In this document: positions 27,126-35,411 of the stretch, one piece after another | Layout: the number at the start of each line of letters is the position of its first letter | How positions within the stretch are numbered: position 1 is the stretch's first letter | Source: Streptomycetaceae bacterium | GTDB taxonomy: Bacteria; Actinomycetota; Actinomycetes; Nanopelagicales; Nanopelagicaceae | Assembly: GCA_027483765.1 (NCBI GenBank) | Contig: JAIXTW010000002.1 | Span: 62,001-126,000 of the forward strand | Direction: 5' to 3' | DNA: 64,000 nucleotides | Translations under genes and position numbers: made by a program | Notes under the pieces: model-generated | Told to the model about the DNA's origin: nothing | Databases searched by the model: none | Seen by the model: the letters and a program-made list of their open reading frames with translations, nothing else

Positions 27126-27905
27126 GTCTCTTCGTGAGAAAAGTGTGGCAGCAACTATTGATCCAACAAATACATAGAGAGTTCCCAGGATTAAAGCGTG
27201 CGAATATGAAACATCTGGGCTACCACCTTGGGCAATTGTTGATAATTGATTTCCTGGCATCCAATCAAGAGTCACAGGTTTAACTGCGCCAATCAGGTTT
27301 TCAATAATGAGTAGCCAGAGAACTCCGATAGATATAGCCGAAATCGGTGAGCGCAAGAGCAGTCCTAAAACCATTCCCACAATTCCAAAGTAGATAACTG
27401 AGATTGTGACATTGAGCAGGGTTTGACCTATTGCGTGAAAACCCGATGCGGTAAACCATAAATCTGTCTCCACTTTAGCGCGACCAGAGAGAGCAACAGA
27501 GATGCCAACACTGACGGCTGCTGAGATGAGAACTAATACAAGTGCGAAGAGTTTCATAGCGATTAACTTGCCAGCCAAGATTCGAAGTCGACCAGGTTGG
27601 CGAACCAAGAGATTTCTTAGCGTTCCGTAGGTGTACTCCTGCGCTGTTTGAGCAGCAAAGACACAGAGTGCAATAACTCCAAGTAGTCCACCTACTGATG
27701 AGAAGCCGTAGACCGAGCCACCAGCCAAGTTAAGTACTTCGCGACCCACTTCACGACCTCGGTCGGAGTTTCCACCTTCCGAATCAATCATCAAGTAGAG
27801 AAAAGTATTTGTTAAGCCGGTAAAGAAAAGTGCGGCACCAAGTGTGCCGAGGAAAAGTGTTGGTCTACGCAGCTTGCGCCACTCAGCACGAATTACCCGC
27901 ATCAT
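27114..27905 (-). CDS. ABC-2 type transporter permease
   Basis: A 263-aa membrane protein with about six hydrophobic segments (first ~18-38, then clusters at ~70-90, 110-135, 155-180, 185-205 and 240-258). This is the ABC2_membrane layout with a periplasmic loop after helix 1. The motif EYTYGTLRNLLVRQPGR is the typical cytoplasmic coupling region. It overlaps the ATPase gene by 4 nt (27902-27905), so they form one exporter. Substrate unknown. Confidence 0.88.
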   Translation of the reverse strand: MMRVIRAEWRKLRRPTLFLGTLGAALFFTGLTNTFLYLMIDSEGGNSDRGREVGREVLNLAGGSVYGFSSVGGLLGVIALCVFAAQTAQEYTYGTLRNLLVRQPGRLRILAGKLIAMKLFALVLVLISAAVSVGISVALSGRAKVETDLWFTASGFHAIGQTLLNVTISVIYFGIVGMVLGLLLRSPISAISIGVLWLLIIENLIGAVKPVTLDWMPGNQLSTIAQGGSPDVSYSHALILGTLYVFVGSIVAATLFSRRDVAN

Positions 27906-28810
27906 GAGCGATCTCCAGTCATTTCAAAGAATGTCTCTTCCAGGTTAGGAAGTTGCGGCGCGAGTTGAGTCAAGACAATGCCAGCATCGAATGCTTTTTT
28001 ATTCAGTACACCTGCCCACTCGGCCAGACCTTCGATATGCGCAACTTCAGAACGGATAGTTGCTTTATGGCCATCGCGTTCTGCAATTTCAATAATTTTC
28101 TGCAAATCAGACGCATTTTCAGTTTTGACTAAAATTATTGGTTGCTGTGTCTGCATCAATTCTTGCAGCGGTCCAGCAAATACAACTTCGCCTTTTCGTA
28201 ATATGACGATGTATTCGCTAATAATTTCAAGCTCTGAAAGTAGGTGAGAAGATACAAAAACTGTTGTCCCTTGTGACGCTAACTTCTTTAACAAGTCACG
28301 AACTTCTTGGATGCCTTCAGGATCTAATCCATTTGTGGGTTCATCGAGAATTAAAATCTTTGGATTTGGTAATAGCGCCGCTGCAATACCCAGTCGCTGC
28401 TTCATTCCTAGTGAATATGTCTTATATTTCGAATGGCCTCGACCCTCTAGGCCAACAATGCGAATGAGTTCTTCAACTCGTTCGATGGGAAAACCGCCAA
28501 GAGTCGCCAAGACCTTCAGGTTTTCGGCACCAGATAACGCTGGATAGAACGCCGGTCCCTCAATCATCGCGCCAACCTGCGAAAGATATTTCTCTGGGTG
28601 GTTAATTGATTGCCCGAGAATCTGCGCAGTTCCACCCGTTGGTGAAATCAACCCAAGTAACATCCTGATCGTTGTCGTCTTTCCAGCCCCATTGGGGCCA
28701 ACGAATCCGCAGATAGTGCCAATAGGGACTTCAAAATTTGCATGTGAGACGGCAAATCCAGAATCGTATTTTTTGCTGAGATCTTTCACGGATATCGCGA
28801 TAGTAGACAT
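27902..28810 (-). CDS. ABC transporter ATP-binding protein (ABC-2 exporter)
   Basis: A 302-aa ATPase with Walker A GPNGAGKT (38-45), Q-loop region, signature YSLGMKQRLG and Walker B ILILDEPTNGLDPEG. The C-terminal ~80 residues form the extension seen in bacitracin- or drug-type ABC-2 exporters (BcrA/CcmA group). It is paired with the overlapping permease gene. The ATG has no ribosome site; TAAATT is 6 nt upstream on the minus strand. Confidence 0.9.
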   Translation of the reverse strand: MSTIAISVKDLSKKYDSGFAVSHANFEVPIGTICGFVGPNGAGKTTTIRMLLGLISPTGGTAQILGQSINHPEKYLSQVGAMIEGPAFYPALSGAENLKVLATLGGFPIERVEELIRIVGLEGRGHSKYKTYSLGMKQRLGIAAALLPNPKILILDEPTNGLDPEGIQEVRDLLKKLASQGTTVFVSSHLLSELEIISEYIVILRKGEVVFAGPLQELMQTQQPIILVKTENASDLQKIIEIAERDGHKATIRSEVAHIEGLAEWAGVLNKKAFDAGIVLTQLAPQLPNLEETFFEMTGDRS

Positions 28811-28846
28811 ATGTGCAATTTACCATTCAAACCTTAGGATGCTCTC
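28811..28846. promoter_or_regulatory. Divergent leaderless promoters, ABC exporter / metZ
   Basis: A 36-bp gap. Minus-strand TAAATT (28822-28817) is 6 nt from the ATPase ATG; plus-strand TAGGAT (28835-28840) is 6 nt from the metZ ATG. The gap is too small for a SAM or other riboswitch in front of metZ. Confidence 0.55.
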
Positions 28847-30070
28847 ATGAGTAAAGAGGTGTGGGGTTATCACGAACATCCAAAACGTCGTGAGCCTGAC
28901 TGGGAAGTTCATTCTCAAACTTCGGCAGTGCGCGATGGACTTGCTCGTTCTGGTTTTGGTGAAACTTCGGAAGCGCTCTATCTAAACAGCGGATTCACAT
29001 ATACAGATGCACAGGAAGCAGCTGATGCATTTACTGATCAGACCGACCATTTCCTATATAGCCGCTTTCATAATCCGACTGTTGCCATGTTTGAAAAGCG
29101 ATTGGCGGCAATTGAAGGAGCCGAGCATTGTGTAGCCACAGCTTCTGGAATGGCGGCGATGTTCGCCTCTCTTGCCTGCATTCTAGAAACTGGTGACCAT
29201 GTCGTTGCATCAGCTGCGATGTTTAGTTCTTGTCACGTTGTCATTACCGAAATTTTGCCCAAGTGGGGAGTGACATACGAATTAGTTAAAGCAAATGACA
29301 AGGCTGGCTGGGAGAAGGCACTTTCTAAGAAGGTGAAGGCAGTCTTTATTGAATCTCCAAGTAACCCGCTCCTTGAAATCGTTGATATTCGATTTGTCTC
29401 TGATTTAGCGCACAAAGTTGGCGCCACAGTAATTGTTGATAACGCGATGGCTTCTCCCGTATTGCAAAAACCGCTCGCACTTGGGGCAGATGTAGTCATG
29501 TATTCGGCAACTAAACATATTGATGGTCAAGGTCGCGTGCTCGCCGGAGCACTACTTGGATCTTTCTCCTACATCTATGAGAAGTTGATTCCTTTTGTAC
29601 GACATACCGGCCCGACGATTAGTTCATTTAACGCCTGGGTTTTGGTTAAGTCTCTTGAGACCATGGACCTTCGGGTGACTCGCATGACCGAAAGCGCGCA
29701 AACGATTGCAGAATTTCTCGAAGGGCACGCAAAAATTAAAAGCGTTCGCTACCCAGGATTGCCATCGCACCCAGATCACAAAATTGCCATGCAGCAAATG
29801 AGCGGTGGAGGCACCACAATCGGAATTGAATTCGGTGGCTCGCAGAAAGATGCTTTTGCCTTTATGGATGCACTGACCATCATTGATATTTCCAATAACC
29901 TTGGTGATAGCAAATCCCTTATTACGCACCCGGCATCAACTACGCACAGAAGGCTTTCCACTGATGTTCAAGCTGAGATGGGAATTTCTCCATCGGTGCT
30001 CAGACTTTCGGTTGGCTTAGAACATGTCGATGATTTGATTAAAGACTTAAATCAAGCACTCAGTAACTGA
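28847..30070 (+). CDS. metZ: O-succinylhomoserine sulfhydrylase (Cys/Met PLP enzyme)
   Basis: A 407-aa cytoplasmic PLP enzyme that probably makes homocysteine from an activated homoserine and sulfide. The fold-I Cys/Met metabolism family is shown by YSRFHNPTV, ATASGMAAMFASL, cofactor-binding D198 (VIVDNAMASP) and Schiff-base K223 (SATKHIDGQGRVLAGA). The TKHIDGQGR form matches MetZ rather than MetB or MetY. The acyl group (succinyl or acetyl) cannot be decided from sequence. Leaderless start with TAGGAT at 6 nt. Its 3' end overlaps ctaB by 19 bp. Confidence 0.88.
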   Translation: MSKEVWGYHEHPKRREPDWEVHSQTSAVRDGLARSGFGETSEALYLNSGFTYTDAQEAADAFTDQTDHFLYSRFHNPTVAMFEKRLAAIEGAEHCVATASGMAAMFASLACILETGDHVVASAAMFSSCHVVITEILPKWGVTYELVKANDKAGWEKALSKKVKAVFIESPSNPLLEIVDIRFVSDLAHKVGATVIVDNAMASPVLQKPLALGADVVMYSATKHIDGQGRVLAGALLGSFSYIYEKLIPFVRHTGPTISSFNAWVLVKSLETMDLRVTRMTESAQTIAEFLEGHAKIKSVRYPGLPSHPDHKIAMQQMSGGGTTIGIEFGGSQKDAFAFMDALTIIDISNNLGDSKSLITHPASTTHRRLSTDVQAEMGISPSVLRLSVGLEHVDDLIKDLNQALSN

Positions 30071-30921
30071 GCAACCACTAGCAATACTGAGAATAGGCTT
30101 AAATACGTTATCGACCAGTGAAAAATACCGGCCGCAACTTTATTGTAGTTATCCGAATTTTCCTTCAGCGCAAATAGCTGAAAGGTAAAGATTGCGCCGA
30201 GAAGCACCGTGGCGCATAGAACCCACACTGGAAGCTTCGCCAACTGAATCATGGCAGCAGATGAAACAACCATGGCAATGGTGTGAAACCACATCTGATT
30301 AATTACGTTTGATTGCGATGAAACTGAAGGCAGCATCGGAATACCGGCGGCCGAATAATCATCTTTATATTTAATTGCTAGCGCCCAAAAATGTGGCGGT
30401 GTCCAGAAGAAGACCACCAGAAAGAATGCAACTGGGACAAGTGTGAGTGATCCAGTAACTGCTGACCAACCAATGAGAACTGGCATACAACCGGCTGCAC
30501 CGCCCCACACAATATTTTGAGACGTGTTTGGTTTCAGAATAATTGTGTAGATGACGACATAGTAAAAAATCGCTAGCGCTGTAAGTAGTGTTGCTAGTTC
30601 GGTGGTAAAGATTTCAAAAATCAAAAGCGAAGAAATTGTTAACACCCAGGCAAAGATAATTGCTTGAGTTCGTGAAATTGATCCGGTCACTAGTGGGCGC
30701 TTTGAAGTTCGCGCCATCAACTTATCCGTCTCAGCTTCGATCACCATGTTAAATGCATTAGATGCACCTGCGGCTAGGGTTCCACCGATAAGCGTGGCTG
30801 CAACTAAACCGAAACTTGGCAGCCCTTTCTCCGCCAAGACCATAGCGGGCAGAGTTGTAATAATTAAGAGTTCAACTACGCGCAATTTCATAAGGTCTAC
30901 ATATGCGCGCACCAACTTCAT
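30052..30921 (-). CDS. ctaB: Protoheme IX farnesyltransferase (heme O synthase)
   Basis: Transfers farnesyl to heme B to give heme O for terminal oxidases. A 289-aa UbiA-family membrane protein with about nine transmembrane helices and the prenyl-diphosphate motif around residues 58-76 (NMVIEAETDKLMARTSKRP). The second acidic loop region includes YKDDYSAAGIPMLP. It points to an aerobic respiratory chain of aa3/bo type. Leaderless -10 TAGGCT is 6 nt upstream. The 3' end overlaps metZ. Confidence 0.93.
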   Translation of the reverse strand: MKLVRAYVDLMKLRVVELLIITTLPAMVLAEKGLPSFGLVAATLIGGTLAAGASNAFNMVIEAETDKLMARTSKRPLVTGSISRTQAIIFAWVLTISSLLIFEIFTTELATLLTALAIFYYVVIYTIILKPNTSQNIVWGGAAGCMPVLIGWSAVTGSLTLVPVAFFLVVFFWTPPHFWALAIKYKDDYSAAGIPMLPSVSSQSNVINQMWFHTIAMVVSSAAMIQLAKLPVWVLCATVLLGAIFTFQLFALKENSDNYNKVAAGIFHWSITYLSLFSVLLVVAQLLSA

Positions 30922-30960
30922 ATGTATAGCCTACCTTTTTGCACTAGTACTCTTACCAGC
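30922..30960. promoter_or_regulatory. Divergent leaderless promoters, ctaB / YVTN protein
   Basis: A 39-bp gap. TAGGCT on the minus strand (30933-30928) is 6 nt from the ctaB ATG. TACTCT on the plus strand (30948-30953) is 7 nt from the ATG at 30961. No ribosome-binding site precedes either gene. Confidence 0.55.
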
Positions 30961-32043
30961 ATGCGTAAGACCAAAATCACAGTAGCCCTCGCACTTACAG
31001 TGCTGGCTCCCCTGCTCATCGCCAGTCCAGTACAAGCTACCGGCGCCTCAGAATCAAAGATGCGATTGGTAAAGACCTTCACCGGCTCGTTAAGCCCTAA
31101 GTCAGTAACTGCATCGCAGAGCGGCTTGGTCAGTGCGCACAACATGATGTACCAACATAGCGTGACGATTTTTGACTCTCGCTCGCTGGAATTAATCTCA
31201 ACTGTAAAGGATTCAGTGTCGCTCTCATCCCTTGGATTTCCTGGGTACTCCGGAACGTACAAAGGTGCGCCAGTTGAAGGGGCGTACTCACCAGATTCCA
31301 AGTATCTCTACATCACAAACTATTCGATGTACGGAAAAGGTTTCAGTAAAGAAGGTCACGATGTCTGCTCGCCTGCATCAGGATTTGATAACAGTTTTGT
31401 GTCACGAATCAATCTAGCGGACTACAAAATCGATGCGGTGTATCCGGTGGGTTCAGTTCCTAAAGTGGTCAGTGTTACTCCCGACGACAAATACATTTTG
31501 GTGAGCAACTGGTGTTCGTACACAGTCTCGGTAATCTCGGTTGAAAAACAGAAAGTAATCAAGACTCTAAAAATTGGTCGATATCCAAGAGGTATAGCGA
31601 TCTCATCAGATAGTAGATATGCCTACGTTGCTGAGATGGGTGGAAATAGTATTCACCGAATTGATCTCGCCGACTTTACTAAGTCATTAATTCCAATTGG
31701 CTCCAACCCCCGTGCGATTCAATTATCTCCAGATGACAAAACTCTTTACGCCACTCTCAACCTCTCAGGAAAAGTAATTGCCTGGGATTTGGAGCAGAGT
31801 AAGGTCATCAAAAGCGTGAAGACTGGACTTGCCGCTCGGAGTTTGGCCCTTAATGCTGATGGCACCGCACTCTTTGTTGTTAATTTCAAAAGTGGCACCA
31901 TGACGAAGTTACGGGCTACCGATCTTTCGATTATTCAAAATCTGAAAGTGTGCAAAGAACCTATCGGTGTTACCTACGATAATGAAACGGATCAAACCTG
32001 GGTTGCGTGTTATGAAGGTTCTATAAAGGTATTTCAGAACTAG
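30961..32043 (+). CDS. Secreted YVTN-type beta-propeller protein
   Basis: A 360-aa exported protein. ATG 30961 was chosen over an in-frame ATG at 30922 because it begins MRKTKITVALAL with a signal peptide ending near SPVQA and has a -10 hexamer at leaderless spacing. The mature part holds repeated blades such as PKVVSVTPDDKYILVSN, PRGIAISSDSRYAYVAE and PRAIQLSPDDKTLYATL, the YVTN/lactonase-like propeller pattern. No catalytic residues are obvious; a binding or scaffold role outside the membrane is inferred. Overlaps dacB by 23 bp. Confidence 0.75.
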   Translation: MRKTKITVALALTVLAPLLIASPVQATGASESKMRLVKTFTGSLSPKSVTASQSGLVSAHNMMYQHSVTIFDSRSLELISTVKDSVSLSSLGFPGYSGTYKGAPVEGAYSPDSKYLYITNYSMYGKGFSKEGHDVCSPASGFDNSFVSRINLADYKIDAVYPVGSVPKVVSVTPDDKYILVSNWCSYTVSVISVEKQKVIKTLKIGRYPRGIAISSDSRYAYVAEMGGNSIHRIDLADFTKSLIPIGSNPRAIQLSPDDKTLYATLNLSGKVIAWDLEQSKVIKSVKTGLAARSLALNADGTALFVVNFKSGTMTKLRATDLSIIQNLKVCKEPIGVTYDNETDQTWVACYEGSIKVFQN

Positions 32044-33244
32044 CAATCTCTAGTTCTGGTTCTACTTCTACTGCAACTTCAGGTTCTGTGGTCACTTCCC
32101 GCACGAATGGGGCGGCAATTCTTCCCAAAATCCGATCAACTAAATCTCGTATGCGGTTAGCGACAGAATAAGTTTTTACATGTCTGTCGGCAATAATGAC
32201 AAATGCATATTCGCGGTCCCCGGATTCAACGTATCCCGCTAAATTAGTTGTATTGCTCAGCGTTCCGGTCTTTGCTTTCACCAGCCCGACAGCAGCTGGC
32301 GCCGTATCCGTAAATCGATTACGGAGCGTTCCAGAAATTCCACTCACTGGAAAACCATTTATCAGCGGAACGAATCTTTCATCTGTTCTAATTTTCACAA
32401 GTAACTGGCCAACTTGATTCGCACTCACACGATTCTCTTTCGATAGACCGCTGGCATCTTTGACAATCATCTTGGAAGACTCGATTCCTAGCTCTGTCAA
32501 TGAACTTGCGAAAGTATTTGCTACGCCAGCTTGATCAAAAGAGTTGCCGGCAGCGACTGAGGCAATGCGGGCGATGCGCTCTGAGAGAGTGTTGTCACTC
32601 CATGCAACTGCATACCCAAGAATTTCCTCGAGTTCCGGTGAATCTGATGTCAGAATTCTGGTGGCTGAAAAATCAAGAGCAGTCTGATTACTTACTCTCT
32701 TCATGGTTACCTTAAGGCCCTTGTCTCGGAAGAACTTCTTCATATGTTCAGTTTCAGAGGTAAAAAGACTTGCATAGTAGATAGTGAAGTTCGAATCTAA
32801 ATCCGGATTCAGCTCCTTTAGCGCTTTGATTGAATTAAATTCAATCCGCGGTAAAGATGTTCGTCCCATTTTTTCGGCAAGCTTTGAACTAGTACTAATC
32901 CATGGGTCGTAACTCCCCTGAATCACCAAACTATTGGGTTGATTCCCAGTCCAGAGTGAAGTGGGAAAGACTTGATCCATAGGAAGATGCATCACTGCTG
33001 TTACACCCATGAAAATCTTTTGAATCGATGCTGGCTTACGTAATGAATATGCTCCCTTTTCGTACACGACTGATCCATCCTGCTGATCAATGACAACCAC
33101 TGAAGGGTTAGCCAAGTACTTACTTGCGATATATCTCTTAAAAACAGATGCAACAGAATTTGGTTCTAGCGCTGTTGCCGAAGGTGGGTAAAGCAAAGTT
33201 AGCGCGAGCAGCGCTACGCAAGATATGTTTATAGAGCGTCTCAT
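32021..33244 (-). CDS. dacB: D-alanyl-D-alanine carboxypeptidase/endopeptidase, PBP4 type (S13)
   Basis: A 407-aa exported penicillin-binding protein that trims or cleaves peptidoglycan stems. Signal peptide at residues 1-26. The three active-site motifs are S73-x-x-K76 (PASIQKI), SDN (AWSDNTLSERI) and KTG (KAKTGTLSNTTNLAGY). The acidic C-terminal tail is rich in Glu and Val. It lies 11 nt after a small membrane-protein gene, probably as an operon. It overlaps the convergent YVTN gene. Confidence 0.9.
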   Translation of the reverse strand: MRRSINISCVALLALTLLYPPSATALEPNSVASVFKRYIASKYLANPSVVVIDQQDGSVVYEKGAYSLRKPASIQKIFMGVTAVMHLPMDQVFPTSLWTGNQPNSLVIQGSYDPWISTSSKLAEKMGRTSLPRIEFNSIKALKELNPDLDSNFTIYYASLFTSETEHMKKFFRDKGLKVTMKRVSNQTALDFSATRILTSDSPELEEILGYAVAWSDNTLSERIARIASVAAGNSFDQAGVANTFASSLTELGIESSKMIVKDASGLSKENRVSANQVGQLLVKIRTDERFVPLINGFPVSGISGTLRNRFTDTAPAAVGLVKAKTGTLSNTTNLAGYVESGDREYAFVIIADRHVKTYSVANRIRDLVDRILGRIAAPFVREVTTEPEVAVEVEPELEIASSEIPL

Positions 33245-33255
33245 TGATAAATGAG

Positions 33256-33603
33256 TTACCAGAGATATGCAATAAGCACATTTGAGATGGTGAGCACCAA
33301 CATGGCCGCCCAGACAGAGCTCTTGAGTTCAGGCTTCTTAAGATTTTTATATCCCAAGGTAAGGAGCACCGCAATAATTAGCCCCTTAACGCCAAACTTG
33401 GCGTGGTTCGCGACCTCATCAACATTTACTCTTTCGTAAAGGCCGACCATGACAACTCCAGCAATGAGCGCCGTGAGAGTTGCGTGAACTACTCCAGGAT
33501 TAAGTTTGCGAGGAGATTTTTTCGTTTGAAGTAGCAGTAGCGCCAATATGGCAATGATGCACAGTAGGTGAATGCCAAATGCGATGTGGTAAACGATATT
33601 CAT
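33256..33603 (-). CDS. Small integral membrane protein of unknown function
   Basis: A 115-aa protein with four predicted hydrophobic segments (about residues 4-25, 38-57, 70-88 and 93-113). ATG 33603 (MNIVYHIAFG) was chosen because AAGGAG lies 5 nt upstream; a longer reading adds a non-hydrophobic tail that overlaps the divergent gene. I do not recognise a named family. Followed closely by dacB, so a cell-envelope role is possible but unproven. Confidence 0.65.
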   Translation of the reverse strand: MNIVYHIAFGIHLLCIIAILALLLLQTKKSPRKLNPGVVHATLTALIAGVVMVGLYERVNVDEVANHAKFGVKGLIIAVLLTLGYKNLKKPELKSSVWAAMLVLTISNVLIAYLW

Positions 33604-33647
33604 GGCGCTCCTTGGTAATAACAGTGAAGTAAGTTTAGAGTGCATCC
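33604..33647. promoter_or_regulatory. Divergent promoter with overlapping -10 boxes, membrane protein / trmH
   Basis: Plus-strand TAGAGT (33636-33641) is 6 nt from the trmH-family ATG (leaderless). Minus-strand TAAACT (33637-33632) shares two bases with it and would give a short leader carrying AAGGAG before the ATG at 33603. One shared promoter thus yields a leaderless and a leadered mRNA. Confidence 0.5.
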
Positions 33648-34298
33648 ATGGAAAAGAGCACACCTGCAGTCATTGGACCCGGTGAATTTTTTCCGGTAGT
33701 TGGAGTCGGTCCACACGCGCAGCCTTGGCCAACGGGTGCCCAATATGACCCAGATCTATTGGAGAACGGTGATCGTCGGAATGTCCTAGATCACTATCGG
33801 TATTGGTCTGTTGAAGCAATTGTTGCTGACCTAGATAGCAAGCGTCATAAACTTCAGATTGCAATCGAAAATTGGCAGCATGATTTAAATATCGGTTCTG
33901 TAGTAAGAACGGCAAATGCATTTAACGTTTCGAAGGTTCACATTATTGGTAAGCGTGATTGGAATAAGCGCGGGGCCATGGTCACTGACCGATACTTGAC
34001 TGTGATTCACCATCCCACCGTTGCCGATTTTGCAGTCTGGTGTAACGAGAACGAAGTTCCCATTATTGGAATCGACAACGTTCCATCGTCAAAGCATCTA
34101 GAGGGTTCGGCCCTTCCCGAGAAGTGTGTACTTCTATTTGGCCAGGAAGGCGCCGGGATGTCAGATGAAGGAATAGAGGTCTGTGAAGTTCTCTATGCCA
34201 TTGAACAATACGGATCAACGCGCTCTATGAATGCATCTGCCGCTGGCGCAATAGCTATGTACCACTGGGCCTTGCAGCACCTACCCCGCAAGTCTTAA
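33648..34298 (+). CDS. TrmH/SpoU family RNA 2'-O-methyltransferase
   Basis: A 216-aa SAM-dependent ribose methyltransferase of tRNA or rRNA. SPOUT motif 1 is IENWQHDLNIGSVVRTANAF, motif 2 VLLFGQEGAGMS and motif 3 YGSTRSMNASAAGAIAMY, the trefoil-knot SAM site. An N-terminal ~60 residues lead into the core. The exact RNA target cannot be told. Leaderless start; ends 6 bp from the convergent TPR gene. Confidence 0.88.
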   Translation: MEKSTPAVIGPGEFFPVVGVGPHAQPWPTGAQYDPDLLENGDRRNVLDHYRYWSVEAIVADLDSKRHKLQIAIENWQHDLNIGSVVRTANAFNVSKVHIIGKRDWNKRGAMVTDRYLTVIHHPTVADFAVWCNENEVPIIGIDNVPSSKHLEGSALPEKCVLLFGQEGAGMSDEGIEVCEVLYAIEQYGSTRSMNASAAGAIAMYHWALQHLPRKS

Positions 34299-34304
34299 CT
34301 CTCT

Positions 34305-35258
34305 TTAGAAACCATCTTCACTTGGTGTTGGTTCGCCGGCTAAGGCATCGCGCACGTTAGCTAGACGTCGATCTACTTCGTCGGCTTCCTCGATACGACC
34401 AAGTTGGCGCATTACGGCAACCATACGAGTTTCAATATCAAGAATGAAGTCGAAATCTTTCGGTTCATCTTCGGCAATAATTTGAAGTACGCCATCGAGT
34501 GTAGAAAGGCCATCTTCTAGCTTTCCAAGCAGAACTTCCGCTTTGCCGTATTCAAAGAGTGCAAAAGTTTCACGGCGGTGGTCGTGGGCTGTTTCAAATA
34601 CATCGATTGATTTGCGAGCAGCTTCCAGCGCTTTTTCGCCCTCGCCAATTTCGACATAACAAGATGCAATCTTCTGATCACAGCGAGCTACGTTAATAAC
34701 TTCCTTTTCAATCTTAAACATCTTTCGCGCTTCTTGGAAACAGATAATTGCTTCGTTGTAATTCTTAAGTTCGCGCTGGGCGCATCCAATGAGGTGCATA
34801 TCATTTGCTGCGCCAATGGTGTTTCCATCAACGAGGTGTTCTTGCGAGCACTCATACATGGTCTCAATTACTTTTTCGTAGTTTTTGGATGAGTACCACC
34901 ACTCACCCAATGTGCAGGCAAGTTCAAGTGCAATTGGAGATTTGTTATCGCGCAAAATCGCAACAGCTTTACTCATCGCAGTTGCAGCTTCATCCATACG
35001 CTTTAATTGATTGAGGTTGTAACCAATTGCTGAATATGCCTGAGCTAAACCTTCACTGGGTGCAGCTGCACCAAGTTCTGAAAAAATATCGCGGGCAGTT
35101 TCAGCGAGCGCGAGCGCTTCGTCATATTGGCCACGGGCAAAGATGCGGGCTGAGAGTTCGTAGAAGGTGTTTGCACGTTCTTCACCTTGGACCTCAGGGA
35201 TTCGATCCCAGAGCATCTCCTCAGTAACGAGCTCTTCTTGACCGTAATCTTCGCCCAT
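34305..35258 (-). CDS. Tetratricopeptide repeat protein
   Basis: A 317-aa soluble protein of helical TPR-like repeats (FYELSARIFARGQYDEALALAE, AYSAIGYNLNQLKRMDEAATAM, CYVEIGEGEKALEAARKSI). ATG 35258 was chosen for the GGGAGG ribosome site about 7 nt upstream; a longer reading adds 53 residues without TPR character across the promoter region. Likely a protein-interaction scaffold; partner unknown. No signal peptide. Confidence 0.75.
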   Translation of the reverse strand: MGEDYGQEELVTEEMLWDRIPEVQGEERANTFYELSARIFARGQYDEALALAETARDIFSELGAAAPSEGLAQAYSAIGYNLNQLKRMDEAATAMSKAVAILRDNKSPIALELACTLGEWWYSSKNYEKVIETMYECSQEHLVDGNTIGAANDMHLIGCAQRELKNYNEAIICFQEARKMFKIEKEVINVARCDQKIASCYVEIGEGEKALEAARKSIDVFETAHDHRRETFALFEYGKAEVLLGKLEDGLSTLDGVLQIIAEDEPKDFDFILDIETRMVAVMRQLGRIEEADEVDRRLANVRDALAGEPTPSEDGF

Positions 35259-35378
35259 ATGTGACCTCCCGTTGGCTTGCGCCGTGCTTGGCAGATTCCT
35301 GCACTGTAGACCTAACGCTGGCCGCCCCGCGGTTATTTCACCTTGTGGAACGGTAAATTCTCTATTAACCTTTCCTTG

Positions 35379-35395
35379 TTGCAAATCGTTTGCAT
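35379..35395 (+). promoter_or_regulatory. Nur-like (nickel Fur-family) operator upstream of cbiM
   Basis: The sequence TTGCAAATCGTTTGCAT is an inverted repeat that fits the Streptomyces Nur box tTGCaa-N5-ttGCAA at 11 of 12 defined positions. It lies 16 bp upstream of the cbiM GTG, just upstream of an AGGAGG ribosome site (35398-35403) and downstream of AT-rich -10 candidates (TAAATT 35354-35359, TATTAA 35363-35368). Binding here would block transcription or elongation, so nickel repression of the transporter is inferred. Confidence 0.6.
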
Positions 35396-35411
35396 CTAGG
35401 AGGCTCCACCT

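Noticed and set aside
28811-28846. SAM riboswitch in front of metZ
   Set aside because: Only 36 bp separate it from the divergent ABC gene; no structure fits.
35270-35411. Cobalamin riboswitch upstream of cbiM
   Set aside because: The gap is only about 150 nt and I see no B12 box; the palindromic Nur-like site explains regulation better.
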